Notes: generated from the sequence alone by a model not told the origin. DNA of 64,000 nt from Saccharospirillaceae bacterium (GCA_022448365.1 JAKVCS010000005.1:186001-250000), one strand, 5' to 3'; shown: positions 46,271 through 58,033, counted from the first letter of the stretch. Made by a program: numbers and translations.

Positions 46271-47647
46271 TTAACCCTTCACCAATAAGGCATAAAAGAA
46301 ACCATCATGGCCATTCTCTTGCGGGAACAGCTGACGCCCGGCATTACAGGCGACTCCCGGAAGATTGTCCATAGCTGACAGGATATTCTCCAGTGGCCGG
46401 TGAGAAATATCCTGTCCTGCCTCAAGCTTAGCTGCGATAAAGCGCTCAACCTGATCGTTATTTTCCTGTGGCAATACCGAACAGGTTGCGTACAGCAAAC
46501 GACCTCCGGGTTTTAGCAAATCCCAGGCGGTATTCAGCAGGGTTTGCTGCACATCAGCCAGTTGTTCAATATCGTCGCGCCGACGTAGTAATTTGATATC
46601 CGGATGGCGGCGGATCACGCCGGTTGCCGAACAGGGCGCATCCAACAAAACTGCATCATATTGTTCACCTTCCCACCAGGCGTCGGTATCTGCCATATCG
46701 GCGCAAACAACACTGGCTGATAGACCAGTACTATTGGAAAACAGACCAAGACGTTCCAGATTCTCTTCGACTCGTTCCAGACGTGATGCTTCCAGATCTA
46801 AGGCGGTGACATCGCAGTCAGCCGCTTCCAGTAGAGCGCAGGTTTTACCGCCCGGTGCGGCGCAGGCATCGAGTACCCTTTCGCCTTGCTGCGGTGCCAG
46901 AAGCAACGAAGCCAGCTGTGCGGCTTCATCCTGAACGCTGATATCGCCATCAGCGAATCCAGGCAGTTGAGTGACATCACAGGATTGCGCTAAATAGATG
47001 CCAAACGGAGCAAACTCTGCGGCGATGGCTTCAATACCTGCCTGCTGCAATCGCTCAAGATACGCTTCGCGGCTGCCGTGGCGCTGGTTAACTCGCAGAC
47101 ATAATGGTGGACGCTGATTGTTCTGCCCGAATACCTGTTGCCAGTCATCTGGCCAGGCTTTCTGCATCATTTTCATCAGCCATTTAGGATGGCTGGTGGC
47201 CGTTACCGGATTATTGTCCAGAGGAGCGGTCAGTTCCTGATACTCGCGTCCATAGCGTCGCAGGCAAGCATTAATTACCGACTTAGCGTACCCCTTACCC
47301 ATTTCTTCACAGACATCGACCGTGGCATGAACCGCAGCATGGGGTGCTTTTTTCTGCACCTCCAGCTGGTACAAGCCGACAATCATTAATGCCTGCAGAT
47401 CCTGATCTTCGTCACCAAACGGTGTTTTTAACAATATTTTGGTGATGGCATTGAGGCGCTGAAAGTAGCGACAACTGCCGAGTGCCATATCGCGCAAAAA
47501 ACCGCGGTCGTCGTCGATGACCCGCTCTTCCAACTGTGGCAGCAGCTGATTCAGAGATTGCCCCTGCATCACCTGATGCAAAGCCTGGACAGCGGCGTAG
47601 CGAGCGGAAATCTGACTGCTTGAGGCTTTGCCGTATAAACTGCTCAC
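46271..47647 (-). CDS. rsmB: 16S rRNA (cytosine(967)-C5)-methyltransferase RsmB (Sun/Fmu)
   Basis: This SAM-dependent enzyme makes m5C967 in 16S rRNA. It is 458 residues. The N-terminal NusB-like RNA-binding domain (ARYAAVQALHQVMQGQSL) is followed by the methyltransferase domain with motif I VLDACAAPGGKTCALLE, motif IV DAPCSATGVIRRHPDIK (Cys) and the catalytic Cys in YATCSVLPQEN. It overlaps fmt by 4 bases and lies before trkA, giving the standard def-fmt-rsmB-trkA-trkH string. Confidence 0.96.
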   Translation of the reverse strand: MSSLYGKASSSQISARYAAVQALHQVMQGQSLNQLLPQLEERVIDDDRGFLRDMALGSCRYFQRLNAITKILLKTPFGDEDQDLQALMIVGLYQLEVQKKAPHAAVHATVDVCEEMGKGYAKSVINACLRRYGREYQELTAPLDNNPVTATSHPKWLMKMMQKAWPDDWQQVFGQNNQRPPLCLRVNQRHGSREAYLERLQQAGIEAIAAEFAPFGIYLAQSCDVTQLPGFADGDISVQDEAAQLASLLLAPQQGERVLDACAAPGGKTCALLEAADCDVTALDLEASRLERVEENLERLGLFSNSTGLSASVVCADMADTDAWWEGEQYDAVLLDAPCSATGVIRRHPDIKLLRRRDDIEQLADVQQTLLNTAWDLLKPGGRLLYATCSVLPQENNDQVERFIAAKLEAGQDISHRPLENILSAMDNLPGVACNAGRQLFPQENGHDGFFYALLVKG

Positions 47648-48594
47648 AGTTCCGACGCCAGTACGTAATGAGACTGAAATAAGTTTGGCTGGCCGTTTAT
47701 GACATCGGCGACCATCATCGCTTTTTTACCAGCCAGCTGGATTTGCTCCAGGCGCAATACCCCTTCGGCGCAGGCGACTTCGATACCGTCTGAGGACACA
47801 TGTGCAATCGTACCGGGTTGCAGCTGAGTAACTTTTTCCAGCGGCGTTGCCCGGAGTACCCGGATTCTTTCGTTACCAAGCAAAGTGAAAGCCACCGGAA
47901 ACGGGTTAAAGGCACGCACCCGCAACGCCAGATCGTCGGCATTCTGAGACCAATCCAGCAGGGCTTCTTCTTTTTTCAGTTTATGGGCGTAATTGGCCTG
48001 GGCGTCGTTTTGCTTCTCTGGTTGCAATTCACCCGCTTCGAGTTGTGCCAGCGTGGCCAGTAACGATTGTGGGCCAAGGGCAGCAAGGCGATCATGCAGA
48101 CTGCCACCCGTATCATCGAGCGTAATACCGGTCGTGATCTTATGCAGCATATCGCCGGTATCAAGGCCGGCATCCATTTGCATGATGGTGATACCGGTCA
48201 TTTTATCACCCGCCTCGATGCAGCGCTGAATCGGTGCGGCACCCCGCCAGCGAGGGAGCAGTGAAGCATGAACATTCAGGCAGCCGTGTTTGGGAGCGTC
48301 TAATACTGGCTGCGGTAATAACAAGCCGTAGGCGACAACAATCATCACATCGGCGTTGAGTGCTTCCAGCTGCTTCACATCGTCGTGGTGTTTGAAGTTG
48401 ACCGGCTGGTACACATCAATGTTGTGTTCCAGAGCGACCTGTTTTACCGGGCTCGGTTGCAGCTTCTTACCACGGCCAGCCGGACGATCAGGCTGGCTGT
48501 ATACGGCGATCACTTCATGTTCGCTATCAATCAGCGAACTCAGGTGAAGCGCTGCAAAATCCGGCGTGCCGGCAAATACAATTTTTAAGGGCAT
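47644..48594 (-). CDS. fmt: methionyl-tRNA formyltransferase
   Basis: This enzyme formylates initiator Met-tRNA using 10-formyl-THF. It is 316 residues. N-terminal FAGTPDFAALHLSSL, the substrate region HGCLNVHASLLPRWRGAAPI and TGITIMQMDAGLDTGDML are diagnostic, including the catalytic Asn-His-Asp positions of the family. The C-terminal OB-like domain follows (RVRAFNPFPVAFT). It starts 27 bases after def and overlaps rsmB. Confidence 0.97.
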   Translation of the reverse strand: MPLKIVFAGTPDFAALHLSSLIDSEHEVIAVYSQPDRPAGRGKKLQPSPVKQVALEHNIDVYQPVNFKHHDDVKQLEALNADVMIVVAYGLLLPQPVLDAPKHGCLNVHASLLPRWRGAAPIQRCIEAGDKMTGITIMQMDAGLDTGDMLHKITTGITLDDTGGSLHDRLAALGPQSLLATLAQLEAGELQPEKQNDAQANYAHKLKKEEALLDWSQNADDLALRVRAFNPFPVAFTLLGNERIRVLRATPLEKVTQLQPGTIAHVSSDGIEVACAEGVLRLEQIQLAGKKAMMVADVINGQPNLFQSHYVLASEL

Positions 48595-48621
48595 GGGTTT
48601 CTCTGGCTATCGCTGGATGGT

Positions 48622-49137
48622 TTATTTGCGGCGCGCTTCAAGCTTGTGTTTTTTGTCGAGCTTGTCTTTGATGCGTTTGCGCTTCAGGGGCGAAACGTAG
48701 TCCACCATTAACTTACCTTCCAGGTGATCTTCTTCGTGTTGAATACACACTGCCAGAAGACCTGTGCACTCCATCTCGAACGGCTTACCGTCACGATCCA
48801 GCGCTTTCACCAGACAGTGTTCAATACGGGTCACTTCTTCATAGAAGCCGGGTACTGACAGACAACCTTCCTGCATGGTTTCGGGGTCACCTTCTAACAC
48901 GGTGATTTCCGGGTTGATAAATACCAGCGGCTCGGTTTTGTCTTCGGACACATCGATGGTGATGATGCGCTCGTGGATATCCACCTGAGTTGCCGCCAGT
49001 CCGATCCCCGGTGCGTCGTACATGGTTTCGAACATATCGTCGATGATGGTGCGAATACGGTCATCCACTTGCGCCACAGGCTTTGCCACTGTGCGTAAAC
49101 GTTGATCCGGGAATTCAAGAATTGGAAGTAATGCCAT
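48622..49137 (-). CDS. def: peptide deformylase
   Basis: This metalloenzyme removes the N-formyl group from nascent proteins. It is 171 residues with all three motifs: [18 protein letters not shown] (metal-ligand Cys) and [15 protein letters not shown] (HEXXH ligands and Glu). It is first in the def-fmt-rsmB-trkA-trkH operon, divergent from the LysM-dprA operon. The promoters of both share the 140-base gap 49138-49277. Confidence 0.97.
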   Translation of the reverse strand: MALLPILEFPDQRLRTVAKPVAQVDDRIRTIIDDMFETMYDAPGIGLAATQVDIHERIITIDVSEDKTEPLVFINPEITVLEGDPETMQEGCLSVPGFYEEVTRIEHCLVKALDRDGKPFEMECTGLLAVCIQHEEDHLEGKLMVDYVSPLKRKRIKDKLDKKHKLEARRK

Positions 49138-49277
49138 AAAGAATCTGTACTTAAAAAGCCACTGCGGTTATTAACGGGTTATAGAAACTGCTTATAGATA
49201 ACTACGGCGTTCGCTTGCTACACTGCGGACAGTGAACTGCATATGTCGCCAAAGACTAATAATAAAGGGAATAGAGG

Positions 49278-50330
49278 ATGAGCAAAACCTTCAAACGCTT
49301 TCTCCTTGCCGGTTTAGTGACGGTTTCTGCAACCGCCGCGGCAATTGATGTAAAGCCTGACGCCCCTAAGCGTTATGTTGTAGAAGAAGGTGATACCTTA
49401 TGGAGCATCGCAGAGCGTTATGCCGACGATGCCTGGAATTGGCCGGAAATCTGGTATCAGAACAACCAGATTAAGAACCCTCACCTGATTTTTCCGGGCG
49501 ACGAGATTGGTCTTGTCACCATTAATGGTGAAACCAAAGCAACGGTTATCAAGCGTGGTATGGCCAGCCGCACCGTTAAGTTATCCCCAGGCTTAGTAAA
49601 AATGCAGCCAACCGCGAGGGTAGAATCGATTGAATCTGCCATCCCGGCAATTCCCCTGGACGCAATCCGTGGTTTCCTGCGGGACCACCGTGTTGTTGAA
49701 CAACAGACGCTATCGAAAGCCCCCCGTGTAATCGCCGGATCGAACGGACATATTCTGATGGGTGCCGGTGAAACCGTATATGCCCGTGGTGATTTCTCTG
49801 ATGCCGAAGCCGCTTATGGTGTTTTCCGTCAAGGTCAGGTTTACGTTGATCCCACCAGCGATGAAGTACTTGGTGCAGAAGCACTGGATATCGGTTTGGC
49901 ACGAGTTGATGCGCTGGACGGTGATATTGCAACCATGACGCTGGATCGTACGAATCAGCAGGTATCTGTGGGTGATCGTTTATTGACCACAGAAGATCGT
50001 GAATTAATCGCTCGTTATTACCCTAAGCCGCCAGCCGTTGATGTTAAAGGTCAGGTATTGGCTGTGTCCGGCGGCGTGAGTCAGGTTGGTCAATACGATG
50101 TGGTTGTGCTGAATCGGGGTGAACGTGACAAGTTAGTGCCGGGATCGGTACTGGTGATCGAAAAAACCGGCGCGATCGTTTATGACCGGATTGCCGGAGA
50201 AGACGTGCGTTTACCCAATACACGTGCTGGTACACTGATGGTATTCCGTACGTTTGATAAGTTGTCTTACGCATTGGTGATGCGCGCAACCAGTCCATTG
50301 CGGGTGGGTGACCACTTCGCCACTCCGTAA
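49278..50330 (+). CDS. LysM domain-containing periplasmic protein
   Basis: The product is 350 residues with an N-terminal signal peptide (FLLAGLVTVSATAAA). A single LysM domain follows at about residues 33-80: RYVVEEGDTLWSIAERYADD, then AWNWPEIWYQNNQIKNPHLI with FPGDEIGL. LysM binds the glycan of peptidoglycan. The remaining 270 residues are a conserved domain of unknown function found with LysM in gammaproteobacteria. It directly precedes dprA, as in Pseudomonas, with 11 bases between. Confidence 0.9.
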   Translation: MSKTFKRFLLAGLVTVSATAAAIDVKPDAPKRYVVEEGDTLWSIAERYADDAWNWPEIWYQNNQIKNPHLIFPGDEIGLVTINGETKATVIKRGMASRTVKLSPGLVKMQPTARVESIESAIPAIPLDAIRGFLRDHRVVEQQTLSKAPRVIAGSNGHILMGAGETVYARGDFSDAEAAYGVFRQGQVYVDPTSDEVLGAEALDIGLARVDALDGDIATMTLDRTNQQVSVGDRLLTTEDRELIARYYPKPPAVDVKGQVLAVSGGVSQVGQYDVVVLNRGERDKLVPGSVLVIEKTGAIVYDRIAGEDVRLPNTRAGTLMVFRTFDKLSYALVMRATSPLRVGDHFATP

Positions 50331-50341
50331 CAGGAGGCAAT

Positions 50342-51532
50342 ATGATGCTCAGGGAAGAGCTGGTAAAAGCCTGGTGGAAACTCACAAAACTGCCGGGTGT
50401 TGGCAGTGTCACAATCGGTGATATCCGCCAGCAACTCTCTCATCCAAACGACCTGTTGAACTGCACTCCGCAGCAGCTGGTTTCTATGGGATTAAAACCC
50501 GAAGCTGCCCAGCGCTGGTGCGATGATCGCTCCCTGTTACAAGGTTTCGAAAAACTGCAGGCTTGGTGTCAGTTTAACGATTACGGTGTCTTACTGGCGG
50601 GTGTAGAACCTTATCCTGAAGCGTTGGCTGTTCTGCGAGATGCGCCGACCATTCTGTATTATCACGGCAATGTCGATTGCCTGAAAAAGCCAATGGTTGC
50701 GATGGTCGGCAGTCGAAAGCCGACTCAGTATGGCGCGCAATGGGCACAACAAACCGCATCTGAATTGTCAGCAGCAGGCGTCACAGTGGTCAGTGGTCTG
50801 GCGATGGGGATTGACGGTCATGTGCATCAAGGTGCGATTCATGGTGGTGGCAGCACCATTGCTGTGATGGGTAGCGGTCCAGACGTGATTTACCCACAGC
50901 GACACCTTGGGTTGGCACAAATGATTATGCAAGATGGCTTATTGCTGTCTGAATTTATGCCAGGCACCGAACCTCAATCACGACACTTTCCATCCCGCAA
51001 TCGCATCATCAGTGGTTTGAGCCTTGCCACTGTGGTGGTTGAAGCCGCCATTAAGAGTGGCTCGCTGATAACCGCACGTCAGGCGGCAGAGCAGGGACGT
51101 GACGTGTTCGCCTTGCCCGGACTGGTGACGAATCCGACGAGCCAGGGATGCCACCAGTTGATCCGCGAGGGTGCCTACCTGGTTCAGAATACTCAGGATA
51201 TTTTGGACGAACTGGGACTGGCAACAACAAGCTCCTCGGAGCAGGCCAATTTGCCGTTGGCAGGCCGGCCGGTCTCTGCCAGGCAATCTCGTATTATTGC
51301 TCCGGAGGCAGAGGACGTTGCGCAACCTCGGTCTGTTGTTCCGGAAACTGTCGGTGAATCGCTGGAACCTGTGCCGGATCTTGTTACGCATATTGATTTT
51401 CAGGCAACCAGTGCAGATATCATCGCGATTCGCAGCGACCTGTCGATGGTGGAGCTATTACCGGCGCTGATGGAGCTGGAACTTGATGGCTGGATTGCAC
51501 AGGCACCCGGTGGGTATCAGCGACTGAAATAG
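50342..51532 (+). CDS. dprA: DNA-processing protein DprA (Smf)
   Basis: DprA loads RecA on incoming single-stranded DNA during transformation. The product is 396 residues; AGGAGG is only 4 bases from the first ATG and 7 from the adjacent second ATG, so the second may be used. The Rossmann-like core has MVGSRKPTQYGAQWAQQ, GLAMGIDGHVHQGAIHGG, SRHFPSRNRIISGLS and KSGSLITARQAAEQGRD. A C-terminal winged-helix DprA domain (about 335-395) is present. The gene is intact; whether the organism is competent cannot be told from this window. Confidence 0.96.
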   Translation: MMLREELVKAWWKLTKLPGVGSVTIGDIRQQLSHPNDLLNCTPQQLVSMGLKPEAAQRWCDDRSLLQGFEKLQAWCQFNDYGVLLAGVEPYPEALAVLRDAPTILYYHGNVDCLKKPMVAMVGSRKPTQYGAQWAQQTASELSAAGVTVVSGLAMGIDGHVHQGAIHGGGSTIAVMGSGPDVIYPQRHLGLAQMIMQDGLLLSEFMPGTEPQSRHFPSRNRIISGLSLATVVVEAAIKSGSLITARQAAEQGRDVFALPGLVTNPTSQGCHQLIREGAYLVQNTQDILDELGLATTSSSEQANLPLAGRPVSARQSRIIAPEAEDVAQPRSVVPETVGESLEPVPDLVTHIDFQATSADIIAIRSDLSMVELLPALMELELDGWIAQAPGGYQRLK

Positions 51533-51587
51533 CGCTTTTGTCGCTGCCAATCACGCTTCCTTTCATTCCTGCGCTTGTCGCTGCCAA
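51532..51587 (+). repeat. short direct repeat between dprA and tsaC
   Basis: GCGCTTTTGTCGCTGCCAA (51532-51550) recurs as GCGCTTGTCGCTGCCAA (51571-51587), differing by a TT insertion, 39 bases apart. The first copy overlaps the end of the dprA stop codon region. Probably a small local duplication. Confidence 0.55.
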
Positions 51588-51655
51588 AGCCTTGCGGTAG
51601 TGTTCCGCCTTTGTACTGAACCCCGTGCAGTTTTTAACCTGATAGCAGATACGAT

Positions 51656-52243
51656 ATGAATCCCTGGCACTTAGAACAAGCGCGCCGCTGCGTCGAGCAG
51701 GGCGGTGTCATTGCCTACCCGACCGAGGCAGTTTGGGGCCTAGGCTGTGATCCGACCAATGATGAGGCGATTCAGCGCATTCTCGATATCAAGCAACGAC
51801 CATGGCAGAAAGGCATGCTGGTGGTTGCTGCGTCATTGGATCAGCTGGATGACTATCTGCTGCCGTTATCCGGCGACGATTTCAACCTGGTGAATGCCAC
51901 CTGGCCGGGACCGGTAACCTGGGTTCTGCCCTGTGAAGAATCAGTTTCGCCATTATTGAGAGGCGAGACCCGCAATGATCAGCCGACGCTGGCGGTTCGT
52001 ATCAGCGCTCACCCTATGGTGCGGGCATTGTGTGAAAAAGCCGGGCCTCTGGTATCCACCTCTGCTAATCCTGCCGGGCGCGAGCCCGCCCGCTCGGTGG
52101 TGCAGCTGCGGCAATACTTCAAGCCAGCTACGATAAAAACCTTTGGTGGCAAACAAGTGGTCGATTTTATTCTGCCGGGCAATCTTGGCGGTCAGAAACA
52201 ACCTTCAGAAATTCGCACGCTGGACGGCCAGCGACTGCGATAA
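51656..52243 (+). CDS. tsaC: threonylcarbamoyl-AMP synthase (TsaC/YrdC)
   Basis: This enzyme makes threonylcarbamoyl-AMP from Thr, bicarbonate and ATP for t6A37 in ANN-decoding tRNAs. The product is 195 residues, single-domain TsaC size. It has VIAYPTEAVWGLGCDPTN, then IKQRPWQKGMLVVAAS (KxR and K/S substrate residues), WPGPVTWVLP and the later LVSTSANPAGREPA. It lies between dprA and hemF, the usual Pseudomonas order, and ends 9 bases before hemF. Confidence 0.95.
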   Translation: MNPWHLEQARRCVEQGGVIAYPTEAVWGLGCDPTNDEAIQRILDIKQRPWQKGMLVVAASLDQLDDYLLPLSGDDFNLVNATWPGPVTWVLPCEESVSPLLRGETRNDQPTLAVRISAHPMVRALCEKAGPLVSTSANPAGREPARSVVQLRQYFKPATIKTFGGKQVVDFILPGNLGGQKQPSEIRTLDGQRLR

Positions 52244-53203
<960 letters not shown>

Positions 53204-53236
53204 GAAACATTAGGTGTAACAACGCAGAGGACAATA

Positions 53237-54061
53237 ATGACCGATTTGTACGCGGTAATGGGCAATCCGATTGGCCATAGTAAATCGCCCCAGATACATA
53301 CAGCGTTTGCTAAAATTACCGATCAAAATATGTTGTATTCAGCGATTTTGGTGCCACTGGATGGCTTCGATGCTGCTGTTGATGACTTCTTTCGTCGTGG
53401 CGGTAAAGGCCTGAACATTACAGTGCCTTTTAAAGAGGATGCCTGGCGTTACGCCGATAAGTTTTCTGCTCGTGCTCAGCGCGCCGAAGCAGTAAATACC
53501 CTGCAGAAGCTTGAGGACGGCACTGTATTGGCCGACAACACCGATGGCGTTGGTATGGTGCGCGACATTATGGTGAATCAGGGCGTTGTTATCGAAGGTA
53601 AGCGCGTGTTGATTCTTGGCGCCGGTGGAGCCGTACGCGGTATTCTACAGCCGGTGCTGGAGCAGAAACCTGCCAGCATCACCCTGGCTAATCGCACCGT
53701 GAGCAAGGCCGAGGCACTGGCAAACGACTTTGCGGATTTGGGCGACATCACGGTATCTGGTTTTGCTGACGCTTCCGGTGAATTCGATTTGATTATTAAC
53801 GGTACCTCCGCCAGCCTGGCGGGTGAACTGCCTCCGGTTCCGGCGTGTTGTATTTCCTCTGATACCGTCAGCTACGACATGATGTACGGCGCCGAAACCA
53901 CGGTATTTAACCAGTGGGCACTGGATCACGGTGCGGCTAAAGCCATTGATGGCTTGGGTATGTTAGTCGAGCAGGCTGCTGAAGCCTTTTTATTATGGCG
54001 TGAAGTGCGGCCGGCAACGGAAGGTGTAATGAGTGCTATCCGGGAAGATCGCCGACGCTAG
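53237..54061 (+). CDS. aroE: shikimate dehydrogenase
   Basis: This NADPH-dependent enzyme reduces 3-dehydroshikimate to shikimate in aromatic amino-acid synthesis. It is 274 residues. Substrate-binding motif GNPIGHSKSPQIH, catalytic Lys/Asp regions NITVPFKEDA and ADNTDGVGM, and the NADP-binding loop ILGAGGAVRGI followed by NRTVSKA are all present. CAGAGGAC precedes the ATG. It is the last gene of the dprA-tsaC-hemF-aroE run and is followed by a terminator. Confidence 0.97.
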   Translation: MTDLYAVMGNPIGHSKSPQIHTAFAKITDQNMLYSAILVPLDGFDAAVDDFFRRGGKGLNITVPFKEDAWRYADKFSARAQRAEAVNTLQKLEDGTVLADNTDGVGMVRDIMVNQGVVIEGKRVLILGAGGAVRGILQPVLEQKPASITLANRTVSKAEALANDFADLGDITVSGFADASGEFDLIINGTSASLAGELPPVPACCISSDTVSYDMMYGAETTVFNQWALDHGAAKAIDGLGMLVEQAAEAFLLWREVRPATEGVMSAIREDRRR

Positions 54062-54089
54062 CGCCTTTCGCTTAAAACCGAAGAATCAG

Positions 54090-54124
54090 AAACCGCCTTA
54101 CTGGAAACAGAAGGCGGTTTTTTT
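54090..54124 (+). terminator. aroE intrinsic terminator
   Basis: AAACCGCCTT (54090-54099) pairs with AAGGCGGTTT (54111-54120), followed by more T (TTTTTTT in all). It starts 28 bases past the aroE stop. Confidence 0.85.
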
Positions 54125-54171
54125 AAGGTGGATCTGACTTATGCGCACCAAAATAGAGCAGTTGTACTCCC

Positions 54172-54258
54172 GCCACAAAAAAGGCCGCATAAAGCGGCCT
54201 TTTTCGTACTCGATAATCCGAAGATTATATAGAGTAGTACATGTCGAATTCTTCCGGG
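54172..54258 (-). repeat. partial duplication of the glnA 3' end and terminator (copy 2)
   Basis: This 87-base segment repeats 54314-54401 with only a few substitutions and one A-run indel. The original copy comprises the last nine glnA codons, the stop, a 3'-UTR and the terminator. The duplicate lies just downstream and carries its own GGCCGC/GCGGCC terminator hairpin. Upstream of the shared part the two copies differ. Confidence 0.85.
54180..54206 (-). terminator. second (duplicated) glnA-type terminator
   Basis: GGCCGC-ATAAA-GCGGCC flanked by A and T runs. It is a perfect 6-bp GC stem, whereas the copy at the real glnA end has one G-T wobble. Confidence 0.8.
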
Positions 54259-54299
54259 CTGACTTGATGGGTGTGCTCACCGGGCACATACGAAGCCAT
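54225..54299 (-). CDS. 24-codon ORF repeating the GlnA C-terminal tail
   Basis: ATG at 54299 opens a 24-residue frame: MASYVPGEHTHQVS then [10 protein letters not shown]. The last ten residues match the GlnA C-terminus [10 protein letters not shown] except for the final residue, and EHT also recurs upstream. AGAG lies just before the ATG. It sits between the glnA terminator and the duplicated terminator, so read-through past glnA would transcribe it. Most simply it is a relic of a partial duplication or of a lost second glnA copy. A translated micropeptide is possible but unproven. Confidence 0.35.
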   Translation of the reverse strand: MASYVPGEHTHQVSPEEFDMYYSI

Positions 54300-54318
54300 A
54301 TCTCTATCAATCAGCCAC

Positions 54319-54347
54319 AAAAAAAGGCCGCATAAAGCGACCTTTTT
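54319..54347 (-). terminator. glnA intrinsic terminator
   Basis: On the minus strand GGTCGC-TTTAT-GCGGCC (one G-T/G-U pair) is flanked by AAAAA and TTTTTTT. It begins about 22 bases past the glnA stop. Confidence 0.8.
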
Positions 54348-54367
54348 CGCACTCGATAATCCGAAGA

Positions 54368-55774
54368 TTATACAGAGTAGTACATGTCGAACTCTTCCGG
54401 GTGAGTCGTGTGCTCAACGCGGTATACATCTTCCATTTTCAGGTCAATGTAAGCTTCGATCATGTCTTTAGTGAACACGTCGCCCTGAGTCAGGAAGTCT
54501 GAGTCTGCCGCCAGGGAATCCAGAGCTTCACGCAGGCTACCAGCAACCTGTGGAATTGCAGCAGCTTCTTCAGCTGGCAGATCGTACAGGTCTTTGTCAG
54601 CCGCATCGCCAGGGTGGATCTTGTTCTGAACACCGTCCAGGCCAGCCATCAGGATAGCTGCGAAGGCCAGGTATGGGTTAGCAGTCGGATCCGGGAAGCG
54701 AGCTTCAATACGCTTACCTTTAGGGCTTGCAACGTATGGAATACGGATAGAAGCAGAACGGTTACGAGCAGAATATGCCAGCATTACCGGAGCTTCGAAG
54801 CCTGGGATCAGACGCTTGTAAGAGTTGGTAGACGGGTTGGTGAAAGCATTCAGCGCTTTAGCGTGCTTAATGATACCACCGATGTAGAACAGAGCTGTTT
54901 CGCTCAGGCCAGCATAGCCGTCACCAGCGAATTGGTTTTCGCCATCTTTCCAGAAAGAAGTGTGAACGTGCATACCAGAACCGTTATCACCAACAACTGG
55001 CTTAGGCATAAAGGTAGCAGACTTGCCGTAAGCAGCAGCAACGTTGTGAACAACGTATTTCAGCATTTGAACTTCGTCAGCTTTCTTAACCAGCGTGTTG
55101 AACTTAACGCCAATCTCGTTCTGACAAGCAGTAGCTACTTCGTGGTGGTGAACTTCAACGTCCAGGCCAATCGCTTCCATGGTGTTACACATAGCAGCAC
55201 GGATGTCGTGAGAGCTATCAACTGGTGGAACCGGGAAGTAACCGCCCTTAACGCCTGGACGGTGGCCCAGGTTGCCGCCTTCCATTACAGCTTCAGTGTT
55301 CCAAGCTGCTTCGTCAGAGTTGATCTTGTAGAAGCAACCAGACATGTCCGCGCCCCAGCGAACGTCATCAAAGATGAAGAATTCTGGCTCAGGACCGAAG
55401 AAAGCTGTATCGCCCAAACCGGTAGACTGCAGGTAAGCTTCAGCGCGCTTAGCAACAGAACGTGGATCACGCTCGTAACCTTGCATAGTTGAAGGCTCGA
55501 TGATGTCACAACGCAGAACCAGAGTAGCGTCTTCAGTGAACGGATCCAGGAAAGGCGTGCTGTCGTCTGGCAGCAGAATCATGTCGGATTCGTTAATACC
55601 TTTCCAACCAGCGATGGAGGAACCATCAAACATTTGGCCAGTTTCGAAGAAATCTTCGTCTACGTAACGAGCAGGGATAGAAACGTGCTGCTCTTTACCT
55701 TTAGTATCGGTGAAACGCAGGTCAACCCAGCGTACATCATTTTCTTTGATCAAATTCAGAGTGTTCTCTGACAT
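54368..55774 (-). CDS. glnA: glutamine synthetase, type I
   Basis: This enzyme makes glutamine from glutamate, ammonia and ATP, the entry point of nitrogen assimilation. The start at 55774 follows CTGGAGATAATAAG and gives 468 residues, the standard GSI-beta length; upstream in-frame ATG is in the leader. It has [52 protein letters not shown] and the adenylylation loop [17 protein letters not shown] with its Tyr. The end is [11 protein letters not shown] sigma-54 promoter and NtrC-type sites lie upstream. ntrBC, which often follow, are absent; a duplicated tail lies there instead. Confidence 0.98.
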   Translation of the reverse strand: MSENTLNLIKENDVRWVDLRFTDTKGKEQHVSIPARYVDEDFFETGQMFDGSSIAGWKGINESDMILLPDDSTPFLDPFTEDATLVLRCDIIEPSTMQGYERDPRSVAKRAEAYLQSTGLGDTAFFGPEPEFFIFDDVRWGADMSGCFYKINSDEAAWNTEAVMEGGNLGHRPGVKGGYFPVPPVDSSHDIRAAMCNTMEAIGLDVEVHHHEVATACQNEIGVKFNTLVKKADEVQMLKYVVHNVAAAYGKSATFMPKPVVGDNGSGMHVHTSFWKDGENQFAGDGYAGLSETALFYIGGIIKHAKALNAFTNPSTNSYKRLIPGFEAPVMLAYSARNRSASIRIPYVASPKGKRIEARFPDPTANPYLAFAAILMAGLDGVQNKIHPGDAADKDLYDLPAEEAAAIPQVAGSLREALDSLAADSDFLTQGDVFTKDMIEAYIDLKMEDVYRVEHTTHPEEFDMYYSV

Positions 55775-55856
55775 CTTATTATCTCCAGATGCTGGTTCAA
55801 TTTGATACGAGGTTCTCACCTCGGCTGTTGTGCTAAAACTTAGATGAATACCCTTG

Positions 55857-55872
55857 AGCAATTAGTGTGCCA
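55857..55872 (-). promoter_or_regulatory. sigma-54 (RpoN) promoter of glnA
   Basis: TGGCACACTAATTGCT on the minus strand matches the -24/-12 consensus TGGCAC-N5-TTGCW exactly. Predicted transcription start is near 55847, leaving a leader of about 70 nt before ATG 55774. Confidence 0.85.
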
Positions 55873-55933
55873 CTCATTAACATGCTGCAGGCCGCACAAA
55901 ATCTGGGCCTTCAGTGTGACGAGCAATCAAGGG

Positions 55934-55981
55934 CGCACCAAAAAAATACATAGCCAAAATACAATGCACCAAAATAATGCA
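55934..55981 (-). promoter_or_regulatory. pair of NtrC-like enhancer sites upstream of glnA
   Basis: TGCACCAAAATAATGCA (55965-55981) resembles the NtrC site TGCACCAN3TGGTGCA. A second copy, CGCACCAAAAAAATACA (55934-55950), matches the first at 14 of 17 positions. They are 31 bases apart, three helical turns, and lie about 95 and 126 bases upstream of the predicted start, a normal enhancer spacing. A weaker match, TGCACAGTATAGGTTCA, is at 56018-56034. Confidence 0.65.
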
Positions 55982-56110
55982 AAAAAGCGCTGAGGCCTGC
56001 GGTATTCCATAAAAGCTTGCACAGTATAGGTTCACATAGGGGATTGCGTATACGAAAAAACACCAAAATACAGACATAAAATTGATATGCCGCAGCAGGC
56101 TGAACTCAGG

Positions 56111-56116
56111 TATAAT
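56111..56116 (+). promoter_or_regulatory. possible -10 element of typA promoter
   Basis: A perfect TATAAT lies 89 bases upstream of the typA start. No good -35 is at the usual spacing (TTGATA at 56082 is too far), so only the -10 is suggested. Confidence 0.35.
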
Positions 56117-56204
56117 CGCGCCTCATTTTTTATGGTGTTGATGCGTCCTGTTATACAGGACCCAGGTTTGCAGCAACGCCCTCACTTTAAGACAGGCTAC
56201 TGCT

Positions 56205-58013
<1,809 letters not shown>

Positions 58014-58033
58014 GCGCTCATTTTCGGCTCAAT

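Noticed and set aside
54614-55492. Plus-strand open frame of 292 codons
   Set aside because: It lies wholly antisense to glnA, whose frame is certain from motifs. The translation has no recognisable motifs and is a codon-bias shadow.
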